Positions 44,304 to 53,210 are shown, counted from the stretch's first letter. The stretch is DNA of 64,000 bases from Bradyrhizobium lupini (GCF_040939785.1 NZ_CP162553.1:124001-188000); one strand, 5' to 3'. Translations and numbers: made by a program. The notes: a model not told the origin generated them from the sequence alone.

Positions 44304-46346
44304 ATGTCCAAGCAGTTGAAGCCCAAAGCAAAAGACGATTTTTTCGGCGGCGATGAGCCCAAGCCCCGCGCCGCCAAGGCCGCCCCGCGCGCGGGCGGTG
44401 CCGAGGCCGACTACACCGCAGCCGACATCGAGGTCCTCGAAGGTCTGGAACCGGTGCGCCGCCGGCCCGGCATGTATATCGGCGGCACCGACGAGAAGGC
44501 GCTGCATCACCTCTTCGCCGAAGTCATCGACAACTCGATGGACGAGGCGCTCGCGGGGCATGCGACCTTCATCGGAGTCGAATTGAGCGCGGACGGCTTT
44601 TTGACCGTCACGGACAACGGCCGCGGCATCCCGGTCGATCCGCATCCAAAATTCCCGAAGAAGTCGGCGCTCGAAGTCATCATGTGCACGCTGCACTCGG
44701 GCGGCAAGTTCGACTCCAAGGTCTACGAGACCTCGGGCGGCCTGCACGGCGTCGGCATCTCCGTGGTGAACGCCCTCTCCTCGCTGCTCGAGGTCGAGGT
44801 CGCGCGCAGCCAGAAACTCTATCGCATGACGTTCGAGCGCGGCCACCCAAAGGGCAAGCTCGAGGATCTCGGCAAGATCAACAACCGCCGCGGAACCCGC
44901 GTGCGCTTCAAGCCGGACACCGACATCTTCGGTGCCAAGGCAGCGTTCAAGCCGCAGCGCCTGTTCAAGATGACGCGTTCGAAGGCGTATCTGTTCGGCG
45001 GCGTCGAGATCCGCTGGAATTGCGCGCCCGAACTGCTTAAGGGCGTCGACGACGTGCCGGCGGAAGCGACGTTCCACTTCCCCGGTGGCCTCAAGGACTA
45101 TCTGGCCGCCGCGATCCACGCCGACACGCTGGTGCATCCCGACATCTTCTCCGGCAAGTCGGGCCGCAACGGCGCGCATGGCGCCTGCGAATGGGCGGTG
45201 GCCTGGACCGCGGATGCCGACGGCTTCCTGTCTTCCTACACCAACACTGTGCCGACGCCCGACGGCGGCACGCACGAATCCGGGCTGCGCAGCGCGCTGC
45301 TGCGCGGCCTCAAGGACCACGCCGAACGCGTCGGCCAGGGCAAGCGCGCGTCGTCCATTACGTCAGAAGACGTGATGGTGGGTGCAGCCGTGATGCTCTC
45401 GGTGTTCGTGCGCGAGCCTGAATTCCAGGGCCAGACCAAGGACCGTCTCGCCACCGCCGAAGCGCAGCGCATCGTCGAACAGGCGATGAAGGATCCGTTC
45501 GACCATTGGCTGTCGGGCAATCCGAACCAGGCCAACAGGCTGCTCGACTTCGTGGTCGACCGCGCCGAGGAGCGGCTGCGCCGCCGCCAGGAGAAGGAGA
45601 CCGCGCGCAAGACCGCCGGCAAGAAGCTGCGCCTCCCCGGCAAGCTCGCCGATTGCAGCGATGCAGGGTTGGAAGGCTCAGAACTCTTCATCGTCGAGGG
45701 TGACTCGGCCGGCGGCAGCGCCAAGCAGGCGCGCGACCGCAAGACCCAGGCCGTGCTGCCGCTGCGCGGCAAGATCCTCAACGTCGCGTCCGCCGGCAAG
45801 GACAAGCTGACGGCGAATACGCAGCTCGCCGACCTCGTGCAGGCGATCGGCTGCGGGATGCTCGCGCAGTATCGGGAAGAGGATCTGCGCTATCAGCGCA
45901 TCATCATCATGACCGACGCCGATGTCGACGGTGCCCACATCGCTTCACTGCTGATCACCTTCTTCTACCGGCAGATGCCGCGGCTGATCGACGAAGGCCA
46001 TCTCTTCCTCGCCGTGCCGCCGCTCTACAAGCTGACCAACGGCACGAAGTCGGTCTACGCCCGCGATGACGCGCACAAGGCAGCGCTGATCAAGAGCGAG
46101 TTCAACGCCAACGCCAAGGTCGAGGTCAATCGCTTCAAAGGCCTCGGCGAAATGATGCCGGCGCAGCTCAAGGAAACCACCATGGATCCGGCAAAGCGGA
46201 CCATGTTGAAAGTGGTTCTGCTTGCCGACGACCGCGACACCACGGCGGATTCGGTGGAGCGCCTGATGGGCACCAAGGCCGAAGCGCGCTTCGCGTTCAT
46301 CTCGGACAAGGCCGAATTCGCCAACGACGACCTGCTGGACGTCTGA
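44304..46346 (+). CDS. parE: DNA topoisomerase IV subunit B
   Basis: ParE forms the ATPase half of topoisomerase IV, which separates replicated chromosomes. The GHKL ATPase motifs are visible: EVIDNSMDEALAG, TVTDNGRGIPVD and GGLHGVGISVVNAL. The Toprim metal motif is EGDSAGGSAKQARDRKTQAVLPLRGKILN followed by TDADVDGAHI. At 680 aa it is closer to ParE than GyrB (about 810 aa). A terminator follows. Confidence 0.93.
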   Translation: MSKQLKPKAKDDFFGGDEPKPRAAKAAPRAGGAEADYTAADIEVLEGLEPVRRRPGMYIGGTDEKALHHLFAEVIDNSMDEALAGHATFIGVELSADGFLTVTDNGRGIPVDPHPKFPKKSALEVIMCTLHSGGKFDSKVYETSGGLHGVGISVVNALSSLLEVEVARSQKLYRMTFERGHPKGKLEDLGKINNRRGTRVRFKPDTDIFGAKAAFKPQRLFKMTRSKAYLFGGVEIRWNCAPELLKGVDDVPAEATFHFPGGLKDYLAAAIHADTLVHPDIFSGKSGRNGAHGACEWAVAWTADADGFLSSYTNTVPTPDGGTHESGLRSALLRGLKDHAERVGQGKRASSITSEDVMVGAAVMLSVFVREPEFQGQTKDRLATAEAQRIVEQAMKDPFDHWLSGNPNQANRLLDFVVDRAEERLRRRQEKETARKTAGKKLRLPGKLADCSDAGLEGSELFIVEGDSAGGSAKQARDRKTQAVLPLRGKILNVASAGKDKLTANTQLADLVQAIGCGMLAQYREEDLRYQRIIIMTDADVDGAHIASLLITFFYRQMPRLIDEGHLFLAVPPLYKLTNGTKSVYARDDAHKAALIKSEFNANAKVEVNRFKGLGEMMPAQLKETTMDPAKRTMLKVVLLADDRDTTADSVERLMGTKAEARFAFISDKAEFANDDLLDV

Positions 46347-46376
46347 TCCGCAGGCGCTGCCCGGTCGTATCCATCC

Positions 46377-46411
46377 AGAGCCCCGGCATGATGCCCGGGG
46401 CTCTTTTGTTT
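46377..46411 (+). terminator. Rho-independent terminator after parE
   Basis: AGAGCCCCGG and CCGGGGCTCT surround a short loop (CATGATGC) and are followed by TTTGTTTTT. The stem GCCCCGG recurs in two more terminators nearby (47606 and 48811). Confidence 0.75.
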
Positions 46412-46540
46412 TTGGGAGATGACAACCGCTCTTTCCCGCCAATCCTGCCAACGTTCGCCTCGATTTCGTTGATCCCGGCCTCATCGCGCCGCGACTCGGC
46501 CAACGACTCACCGAGCCATGACTGATGCAGGACTGCCTCC

Positions 46541-46569
46541 ATTTCGGACAAAGCCGAATTCGCTAACGA
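46541..46569 (+). repeat. Second copy of the parE 3'-end segment (29 bases)
   Basis: These 29 bases match 46299-46327 inside the end of parE at 26 of 29 positions. In the matching frame all three differences are at third codon positions (ATC/ATT, AAG/AAA, GCC/GCT), so the translated ISDKAEFAN is unchanged. There is no start codon or continuing homology. It looks like a remnant of an older parE-like copy. The rest of the 390-base gap up to 46800 holds only the promoter side of the next gene. Confidence 0.6.
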
Positions 46570-46800
46570 GAAGCTACCAAAACGCAAATCGCAAAATTCG
46601 ACGTACTGCATTGATAATGCGTACTTATTTCACATTTCCACGACGGCACCCAGAATCCCTGCCGTGCGGCGTTTCCCGGCGACTGTGCCTGCTCTGCAAC
46701 AGCATTTCGGAGAGAAGCAGGTATAGTCCGGGACATCAGATCACACGGACTTCAGTGCGCTCGCGCCTGCCAGACAGACCAAAGCTTGGGGATTTTTAAG

Positions 46801-47583
46801 ATGAAGAAGATTTTGCTCGCACTGACCGCGGTTGCTGCCATGACCGCTTCGGCTTCGGCCGCTGACCTTGGCGCCCGTCCCTACGCGAAGGCCCCGATGG
46901 CGGCTCCCGTCGCCAACTGGACCGGCTTCTACATCTTCGGCGGCGCCGGCGGCGGCCTCTCGGCCTCTGACCAGCGCGTCCAGACCACGGTTGGCGCAGT
47001 TCCCCTGACGATCGATCAGCGCCAGGGTGGCTCGGGCTGGTTCGGCACCGTCGGTCTCGGCTACGACTGGCAGTTCAGTGGCACCTGGGTCGCCGGCGTG
47101 TTCGCTGACGGTCAGTTCGGCAGCATCCGTGCTACCATTCAAGATCCCCTGCTCGGCATCACCGGCAACCAGAAGCTGGAAGACTCCTGGGCCGCTGGTG
47201 TGCGCCTCGGCTGGCTGGTCGCTCCGAACGTTCTCTCCTACGTCAACGGCGGTTACTCCGGCGCCCACTTCGGCAGCACCAACTTCATGACCTTGGCTGG
47301 CGCTCCGGCCGGCGTTCACCTCAACGGCTACAACCGCAATGGCTGGTTCATCGGCGGCGGCGTTGAGAACAACCTGAACATCTTCGGCATCCAGTCGCCC
47401 GGCTGGTTCATGAAGACCGAGTACCGTTCGGCCTTCTACAATGCCAAGACCCAGGACATCCTGTTCGATGCCGGTAACCTCCCGGTCGGTCAGAGCATTC
47501 GCGCCAACAGCTGGAACCAGACGATCTCGACTTCGCTGGTTTACCGCTTCAACTGGACCGGTCCGGTCGTCGCGAAGTACTGA
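46801..47583 (+). CDS. Outer-membrane beta-barrel protein (Omp25/RopB type), copy 2
   Basis: After a signal peptide (KKILLALTAVAAMTASASA) comes ADLGARPYAKAPMAAP, the shared N-terminal segment of this family. Repeated amphipathic strands follow (GLGYDWQFSGTWVAGVF, VRLGWLVAPN), ending in LVYRFNWTGPVVAKY with terminal Tyr. The 260-aa size fits an 8-stranded barrel. ATG 46801 was chosen as the signal begins there. A strong terminator follows at once, so it is monocistronic. Confidence 0.9.
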   Translation: MKKILLALTAVAAMTASASAADLGARPYAKAPMAAPVANWTGFYIFGGAGGGLSASDQRVQTTVGAVPLTIDQRQGGSGWFGTVGLGYDWQFSGTWVAGVFADGQFGSIRATIQDPLLGITGNQKLEDSWAAGVRLGWLVAPNVLSYVNGGYSGAHFGSTNFMTLAGAPAGVHLNGYNRNGWFIGGGVENNLNIFGIQSPGWFMKTEYRSAFYNAKTQDILFDAGNLPVGQSIRANSWNQTISTSLVYRFNWTGPVVAKY

Positions 47584-47605
47584 TCCGAACGCAAGTTCAG
47601 ACGTC

Positions 47606-47633
47606 AAAGCCCCGGCATCGTCCGGGGCTTTTT
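47606..47633 (+). terminator. Rho-independent terminator after outer-membrane protein copy 2
   Basis: AAAGCCCCGG pairs with CCGGGGCTTT around CATCGT, followed by T residues. It is close to the gene stop at 47583. Confidence 0.8.
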
Positions 47634-47804
47634 CGTTGTACGGTGCTTCAGCGGACCTTGCGTATGGACATGCATCCGCCCTGCGGCCTGCATCAGCGGC
47701 CATTGTATCCCGACCACGGCTACGGCTAGTCTCCCGGCAAGTTTTCGGGCCGCGGCAATCGTCATGTCGCGTCACGACAGAAGCAAACCGCCGGGGAGGA
47801 ATGC

Positions 47805-47990
47805 ATGCGCAGATTTCTGCTGATAGCAGGCCTGTTTGCCCTTGCCGTCGGGCTGCTCTGGATCGGACAGGGTACGGGCACCGTCGCGTGGCCGCGATCG
47901 AGCTTCATGGTCAACCAGCTGCAATGGGCCGGCTATGGCGCAGCCATGGCCGGCTTCGGGCTGGTGCTGATCTGGCAGAGCAACCAATAG
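47805..47990 (+). CDS. Small two-helix membrane protein (61 aa)
   Basis: MRRFLLIAGLFALAVGLLWIG is one hydrophobic helix and QWAGYGAAMAGFGLVLIW a second, joined by TGTVAWPRSSFMV. GGGAGGAA lies upstream. Short proteins with this start and a WPRSSFMV linker are common near metabolic genes in rhizobia, but I cannot name the family. It is 20 bases before the SDR gene and probably co-transcribed with it. Confidence 0.65.
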   Translation: MRRFLLIAGLFALAVGLLWIGQGTGTVAWPRSSFMVNQLQWAGYGAAMAGFGLVLIWQSNQ

Positions 47991-48010
47991 AAGAACCAGG
48001 GAATAGCAGC

Positions 48011-48781
48011 ATGACAACCAGTCGGTTCGATCTCCGCGGCAAGGTCGCGATTGTCACGGGAGGCAATGGCGGCATCGGGCTCGGAATGGCCCGTGGCCTC
48101 GCCGATGCCGGCGCCAACATCGCCGTGGTCGGGCGCAACGAAACCAAATCCGCCGCCGCCGTCGCTGATCTCAGTCAGCGCGGCGTGAAGGCGATCAGTG
48201 TTGCCACCGACGTCACCGACAAGGCGGCCATCGCCGCGATGATCGATCGCGTCGTCAGGGATTTCGGCCGCATCGACATCCTCATCAACAATGCCGGCAT
48301 GAGCATCCGCAAGCCGCCGCACGAGCTCGAGCTCGACGAGTGGAACACGGTGATCAACACCAATCTCACCAGCGCCTTCCTGTGCTCGAAGCTGGCTTAT
48401 CCGGCGCTGAAGGCGTCCGGCAACGGCAAGGTGATCAACATCGGCTCGATGATGTCGATCTTCGGCGCGAGCTTCGCAACGGCCTATGCGGCGAGCAAGG
48501 GCGGCATCGTTCAGTACACGCGCGCCTGCGCCAATGCGTGGGCGCCCGACAACATCCAGGTCAATGCCATCCTGCCGGGCTGGATCGACACCGACCTGAC
48601 CCGCGGTGCGCGGCAGCAGGTATCGGGATTGCACGAGCGGGTGCTGGCACGCACGCCTGCGGGGCGGTGGGGCGACATCGACGACTTCGCCGGCATCACC
48701 GTGTTCCTCGCCTCATCCGCCTCCAACTTCGTCACCGGCACCGCGATCCCCGTCGATGGCGGGTTCTCGGTGATGGCGTAG
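48011..48781 (+). CDS. SDR-family oxidoreductase (classical)
   Basis: The glycine motif TGGNGGIGLGMARGL at residue 17, NNAGMSI, catalytic YAASKGG and the C-terminal TGTAIPVDGGFSVMA define a classical short-chain dehydrogenase (256 aa). The substrate is open; the family includes gluconate 5-dehydrogenase and 3-oxoacyl reductases. It lies downstream of the small membrane protein. A shared terminator separates it from the convergent outer-membrane protein gene. Confidence 0.9.
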   Translation: MTTSRFDLRGKVAIVTGGNGGIGLGMARGLADAGANIAVVGRNETKSAAAVADLSQRGVKAISVATDVTDKAAIAAMIDRVVRDFGRIDILINNAGMSIRKPPHELELDEWNTVINTNLTSAFLCSKLAYPALKASGNGKVINIGSMMSIFGASFATAYAASKGGIVQYTRACANAWAPDNIQVNAILPGWIDTDLTRGARQQVSGLHERVLARTPAGRWGDIDDFAGITVFLASSASNFVTGTAIPVDGGFSVMA

Positions 48782-48810
48782 GCCGCACCAATAAATCTGC
48801 ACACAAAAAA

Positions 48811-48837
48811 GAAGCCCCGGACTATGCCGGGGCTTTT
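48811..48837. terminator. Bidirectional terminator hairpin
   Basis: AAGCCCCGG and CCGGGGCTT around ACTATG, with an A run on the left (48804-48810) and a T run on the right, so it can end transcription from both sides. It lies between the convergent SDR and outer-membrane protein genes. Confidence 0.75.
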
Positions 48838-48889
48838 GAATTTGGGCAGTGATCGTCTTTTATGGCTGCTTGGTCGTTCGTTGACCCAC

Positions 48890-49660
48890 TTAGTAGCGGG
48901 CGATGACCGGCGCGTCGAACTTGTAGCTGGCGCGCACGACGGCCCACTGCAGGTCGCGCGGCTTGGCATCGAAGCTGTAATTGCCGGAGGTGCCGCCGAG
49001 TTGATAGGTCTGGCTGGCGAAGGCTGCGTAGTTGTACTCGAGGCCGACGATCCAGTTGCGGGTGATGCCGTATTCCCAGCCGGCACCGACGGTCCAGCCG
49101 TTGGCCCAATGGGTCTGACCGCCGGAACCGGTGGCCGGACCGACCGTATCGGTGACCGACAGACGGTTGTTCACGCCGGCATAGCCGCCCTTGATGTAGA
49201 ACAGGTTGTTCTGCACGGCGAAGCCCGCGCGACCGACGACGGTGGCAAGCACATTGGTGCGCCAGGAGAACACGTCGTCACCCGCGCCGAACGCGGTGTT
49301 CAAGAACGAGCCCTTGTTGTCGAGGCCCGAGATCGTGCCTTCCATACCGAACACGTAGTTGTTGGCCTGCCAATTGTAGCCGATCTGGGCGCCGCCCAGG
49401 ATGCCGGAGTTGCGCTGACGGTAGCCCTGCCCCGGGGTCAGATCGCCAAACGGTGCGCCGGTCCCGTTGTTGATGAACTGCTCGTTGGTCCATGCACCGC
49501 CGATGTGGCCGCCGACATAGAAGCCGGTCCAGTTGAACATCGACTCCATATAGGCCGGCGCCTTTGTGTAGGGCCGAGCACCGAGATCGGCGGCGGAAGC
49601 GGCGCCGGTCGAAATCAGAGCGGTCGTGCAGGCGAAGGCGGCAATCAACTTGTTACGCAT
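48890..49660 (-). CDS. Outer-membrane beta-barrel protein (Omp25/RopB type), copy 3
   Basis: The signal peptide ends TGAASA and ADLGARPYTKAPAYMESMFNWTGFYVGG follows, repeating the first copies' motif. The rest alternates hydrophobic strands with glycine-rich turns and ends in YKFDAPVIARY. From ATG 49660 it is 256 aa. It is transcribed opposite to copy 2 and separated from it by two genes. Confidence 0.9.
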   Translation of the reverse strand: MRNKLIAAFACTTALISTGAASAADLGARPYTKAPAYMESMFNWTGFYVGGHIGGAWTNEQFINNGTGAPFGDLTPGQGYRQRNSGILGGAQIGYNWQANNYVFGMEGTISGLDNKGSFLNTAFGAGDDVFSWRTNVLATVVGRAGFAVQNNLFYIKGGYAGVNNRLSVTDTVGPATGSGGQTHWANGWTVGAGWEYGITRNWIVGLEYNYAAFASQTYQLGGTSGNYSFDAKPRDLQWAVVRASYKFDAPVIARY

Positions 49661-49839
49661 GGTACACCCCGTGTCCTTTGATGGGTGCACGCTCACACGC
49701 AGGTCTTACTCAAATTTGAATCAAGACAGTTAAGACGTCGGATTGGCAAGCAGCGCGCCTTCAATCCGTTTGCGCTGTTGCACGCAGGCAACGCGTCGAG
49801 CGCGATTTAACGCCGCGTTATCCCTACCGGGCCCTTGCG

Positions 49840-51096
49840 CTACCGTGCCGGCGCAGCCTTCGACTGCACGTGCTCGGGCCGGACGCCAAGCGCGAGCAGG
49901 CGCGCCGGAATGCCCTGGAGCCACGGCAGCGCGGTGATGAGGCGCAGGACCAGCGGCACTTTCAGCGGCCGGTCGCCGCCCTGCAAGGCGCCGCTGATGA
50001 TGTTGTTCTGCACGATCATCTGCATCCGCTGCGTCATCTTCACCGGGAATTCGCGGCGACGGCGCACGGCATCGAGTTCGTCCTCCGACGGGCAGCCGCG
50101 CTGCAGCTCGTCCGCCAGCAGGTTTGCGGTCGCGACCGCATCCTGGACGGCGAGATTGACGCCGACACCGCCGACCGGCGACATCGCATGTGCGGCGTCG
50201 CCGATCAGAAGCAGGCCCGGCCGCGTCCAGCGCGGCAGGCGGTTGATCGCGACGGTGAGCAGCTTGACATCGTCGAAGTTCTTCACCTCGGCTATGCCGC
50301 TCTTCAGGACCGGCGCCATGCGAACGACGCCGTCGAGCAGCGCCTGCAATCCCCTCGCCTTCACCGCGTCGTATTGTCCCTTGGCGATGACATAGGCGCA
50401 CTGCCAATAGTCGCCGCGGTCGAAGGTGATCATCATCTTGCCGGGCTCGACGCGCGCGAACAGGTTCTCGGTCTCGTTCGCCTTGCGTCCGACGCGGAAC
50501 CACAGCACGTCCATTGGCGCGCCGATCTCCTCGACCTCGAGGCCGGAATGCTGGCGCACGGTCGAATGCCGGCCGTCACATGCGATGGTGAGATCGGCTT
50601 CGATATCCACGATGCCGTCAGGCGTATTCGCCCGCACGCCGGCGATGGTCTCGCCGCGGCGGATCAGATCGACGGCCTCCGTGTTCATCATCACCTGCAG
50701 CGAGGCGAAGCGCTGGCCGGCCTCGCGCAGGAAATTCAGGAAATCCCATTGCGGCATGAAGGCGATGAAGGGGTACTTGGTGCGGAGCCGGCTGAGATCG
50801 GCGATGCGAACGGGGGTACCGCCGAACAGGCCGTCCAGCTTTTGCAAGCGCTGATGCGGCAGCTTCAGGAATCCGTCGATCAGGCCGAGCTCGTCCATCA
50901 CCTGGAGCGTCGAAGGATGCACGGTGTCGCCGCGGAAGTCGCGGAAGAAATCCGCATGCTTCTCCAGCACCACGACATCGATGCCGGCGCGCCCGAGGAG
51001 ATAGCCGAGCATCATGCCCGCCGGTCCGCCGCCGACGATGCAACACCGCACCTTCAGCGAGGAGCCCTGGGGACGCTGCAACGTATCGGGTTTCAC
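49840..51096 (-). CDS. FAD-dependent monooxygenase (UbiH/PHBH type)
   Basis: Class A flavin hydroxylase motifs are present: VRCCIVGGGPAGMMLGYLLGR binds FAD, an internal DG motif is in TIACDGRHSTVR, and the second FAD element is LLLIGDAAHAMSPVGGVG. The protein is about 418 aa. I choose GTG 51096 because AAGGAGGACC lies at ideal distance; the ATG at 51153 would add 19 residues. The aromatic substrate is unknown. It is monocistronic as far as visible. Confidence 0.87.
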   Translation of the reverse strand: MKPDTLQRPQGSSLKVRCCIVGGGPAGMMLGYLLGRAGIDVVVLEKHADFFRDFRGDTVHPSTLQVMDELGLIDGFLKLPHQRLQKLDGLFGGTPVRIADLSRLRTKYPFIAFMPQWDFLNFLREAGQRFASLQVMMNTEAVDLIRRGETIAGVRANTPDGIVDIEADLTIACDGRHSTVRQHSGLEVEEIGAPMDVLWFRVGRKANETENLFARVEPGKMMITFDRGDYWQCAYVIAKGQYDAVKARGLQALLDGVVRMAPVLKSGIAEVKNFDDVKLLTVAINRLPRWTRPGLLLIGDAAHAMSPVGGVGVNLAVQDAVATANLLADELQRGCPSEDELDAVRRRREFPVKMTQRMQMIVQNNIISGALQGGDRPLKVPLVLRLITALPWLQGIPARLLALGVRPEHVQSKAAPAR

Positions 51097-51215
51097 GGTC
51101 GGGTCCTCCTTCACGAGCCAAGCATTCTGTGCAGTGCAGCAAGCAAGATTCATTTGCTGCGGTTGTGAATGGCCGTTAGCCTTGCCTCCAATTCCGACTC
51201 ATTCGGGAAATTGCA

Positions 51216-51350
51216 GTGCAGACAATCCTCATACTGCTCGGCGTCTGGATCCTGATCAACGTGCTTTTCGTCTTGATCATGATCGCACCGCGCAGGCCGC
51301 CGCTTGCGCCGGTGCGCATCGAACAGAACGGTTATCCGTACGAGGAGTAG
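51216..51350 (+). CDS. Small single-pass membrane protein (44 aa)
   Basis: GTG 51216 opens a 44-residue frame whose first half is a strong membrane helix (MQTILILLGVWILINVLFVLIMIA) followed by a basic segment and NGYPYEE. GGGAAA lies upstream. The hydrophobic helix with a short tail suggests a real small membrane protein. The next 37 codons after its stop (51351-51464) remain in the same frame and look protein-like. Confidence 0.5.
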   Translation: MQTILILLGVWILINVLFVLIMIAPRRPPLAPVRIEQNGYPYEE

Positions 51351-51464
51351 GTCAAGCTCCTGCCGCGCCAAGTCATCATCTCGATCGCGATGGGCGCTTT
51401 CTTCCCGCTGACCCCGTCCTTGATCGAGGCCCTCAAACGCTTCATCCGGAAGCGCCGCGAATAG
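51351..51464 (+). other. In-frame continuation after the UAG of the 44-aa gene
   Basis: Reading on from the TAG at 51348-51350 gives LPRQVIISIAMGAFFPLTPS and then LIEALKRFIRKRRE before a TAG at 51462. No standard start opens the segment, except an internal ATG that would leave a 24-residue peptide. It may be a separate small gene with an unusual start, a readthrough extension, or a damaged end of the upstream gene. Confidence 0.35.
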
Positions 51465-51485
51465 CTACGCGGCCTGCTCGACACC

Positions 51486-53000
51486 TCAGTTGTTGCCGCG
51501 GTTCGCGCTGCGGAAGCTCTTGATCTCCGACACGCTGCCGTCACGATAGGTCAGCTCCACCGAGATGAACTGCGTTGCAGGCGCGAGCTTCATGGAGAGC
51601 GGCGTGCCGGCGCTGATCGCACTGGGATCGCGCATGTCGCAGCCCGGCATCTTCAACACCTGGTTCGGAACGGCGGTGTCGATGCCGATGCGCACCTCGC
51701 GGATGGCGCAGCGGTAGGACACGAGGTGCGTGTAGTAGACCAGCAGCCCGTTGAACTCGCGGAATGAGAGCCAGCTCGTCGCGGTCATGTCCAGGATCTT
51801 GCGTTGGTCACGGATCAGCGCGGCTTCGGGATCGAACCTGATCGGGAACGGCCCCTGCATGTCACCGGATTGGTCGACATAGCGGACCTCGATAGTGCCG
51901 GCCTGCGCGTCCGGCGGCAATTCGATCGACGGGTTCGGCATCCTCTTGCGCGTGCGCGGGTCGAGCGTATCGATGAAGCCGGTTTCGCGGAAGTCGCCGT
52001 TGCCGGCCATGCGCCAGGAAACGCCGAGGGTCGGATCGGGAAATGAGAACACCACGCTCCAGCCGCCATTGTGACGCGAGAAGCTCGCGATCGGCGCGTT
52101 GGTGGTCTCCTCCTTCGGCACGCGCGGCACCGACACCGGTGGCAGCGCCGCGAGCTTCTGCGCCGGCGGATCGGCCGGGCGCGCGGCGGCATCCTTGGCG
52201 ATGCCGCTGAGGAAGACGTCATCGACCATCTGATCGAAATAGACCGGCACCTGCCTGTGCTTGACAGTGTCGGCCATCTCGCTCACGAGACGGCGCGTAC
52301 GCTGCGCCACTTGCACCAGGTTCTCGCCGGGCTGGAGCAGTTCCTTGGCGAAGGTGCGCGTGAATACCGAATTGGGATTGGCGTCGTCATTGGAGAGGCG
52401 GTCGAGCGCGGTCTGGCGCGGGCCCGCCGAGAAGACCGAGAACACGCCTTCGGGCAGCTGCACCATCGGGGCAAGCCCGCCGCCACCGGAGACGGCGCGG
52501 GTACCCTTGCGCTCGAACGGGTTGTTGCGGCAGGCGTCGAACACCAGGATCGAGGTCCGCGCCTTCTTGTTCTGGAGGCGCTCGACGATGCGATCGGCCA
52601 GGATGGAGGCGTCACGCACCAGTTCTTCCTGCCCTTCCGTCGCCGCGGGCACGTCCGTCGGCAGCAGATAGTTCTGGCCTGCGATCTCGAAGCCGTGGCC
52701 GGCATAGAAGAAGAACGCGGTGTCGCCGGGCTCGATCGTCCGATCGAACGCGAGCAGCGTCTCCGAAAATTGCTGCCGGCTCTGGTTTTCGGCGAGCATC
52801 ACGGAGAATCCGAGCTGCTTCAGCGTATCGCCCATGGTGCGGGCGTCGTTGACCGCCTTGAGCAGCTTCGGAACGTTCCTGTAGTCGTTGTTGCCGACGA
52901 CGAGCGCAACGCGCTTCTCGGCACAGGCGGGAAGCGCGAAACCGCTGAGGCCGGCCGCAAGGCCAAGCGCTGCCAGTACTCTGAGAAGCCGACGCGTCAT
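51486..53000 (-). CDS. Secreted caspase-like (peptidase C14) protein
   Basis: The signal peptide (RRLLRVLAALGLAAGLSGFALPACA) is followed by a caspase fold: ALVVGNNDYRNVPKLLKAVNDA starts it, the catalytic His is in FFFYAGHGFE (about residue 102), and Cys in LVFDACRNNP (157). About 200 further residues form an unclassified C-terminal domain (SWRMAGNGDFRETGF..., RVIGIDT..). Such proteins cleave after basic or aliphatic residues or act as pseudoproteases. From ATG 53000 it is 504 aa, with GAGGG upstream. Confidence 0.85.
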   Translation of the reverse strand: MTRRLLRVLAALGLAAGLSGFALPACAEKRVALVVGNNDYRNVPKLLKAVNDARTMGDTLKQLGFSVMLAENQSRQQFSETLLAFDRTIEPGDTAFFFYAGHGFEIAGQNYLLPTDVPAATEGQEELVRDASILADRIVERLQNKKARTSILVFDACRNNPFERKGTRAVSGGGGLAPMVQLPEGVFSVFSAGPRQTALDRLSNDDANPNSVFTRTFAKELLQPGENLVQVAQRTRRLVSEMADTVKHRQVPVYFDQMVDDVFLSGIAKDAAARPADPPAQKLAALPPVSVPRVPKEETTNAPIASFSRHNGGWSVVFSFPDPTLGVSWRMAGNGDFRETGFIDTLDPRTRKRMPNPSIELPPDAQAGTIEVRYVDQSGDMQGPFPIRFDPEAALIRDQRKILDMTATSWLSFREFNGLLVYYTHLVSYRCAIREVRIGIDTAVPNQVLKMPGCDMRDPSAISAGTPLSMKLAPATQFISVELTYRDGSVSEIKSFRSANRGNN

Positions 53001-53210
53001 CGAAAATCCCTCAAGAACGGCCCACGCCGGTTCCCTCGAACAGCGGTTCATGGGAACCGCGCCGTTGATGTGATAGTCGGCCCAGCCACATCGCTGGTTC
53101 AACCGCCCTGAGGACTCAGGTCTGTTGTCTAGCCTATGGTAGATGCCACCGGAATTTGCTTTTTCTCGGTCAATTCTTGTGGGCAATTCCGCTGGAAGCG
53201 AGGGGCCGCC

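Noticed and set aside
44274..45320. 348-codon minus-strand frame inside parE
   Set aside because: ParE has all its motifs on the plus strand; this frame has no start signal and no motif.
49870..51168. 432-codon plus-strand frame opposite the flavin monooxygenase
   Set aside because: The opposite strand has the FAD motifs; this frame does not resemble a protein family.
51332..51544. 70-codon minus-strand frame overlapping the end of the caspase-like gene region
   Set aside because: It has no ribosome-binding site, overlaps a better-supported gene and has a Ser/Arg-rich composition typical of shadows.
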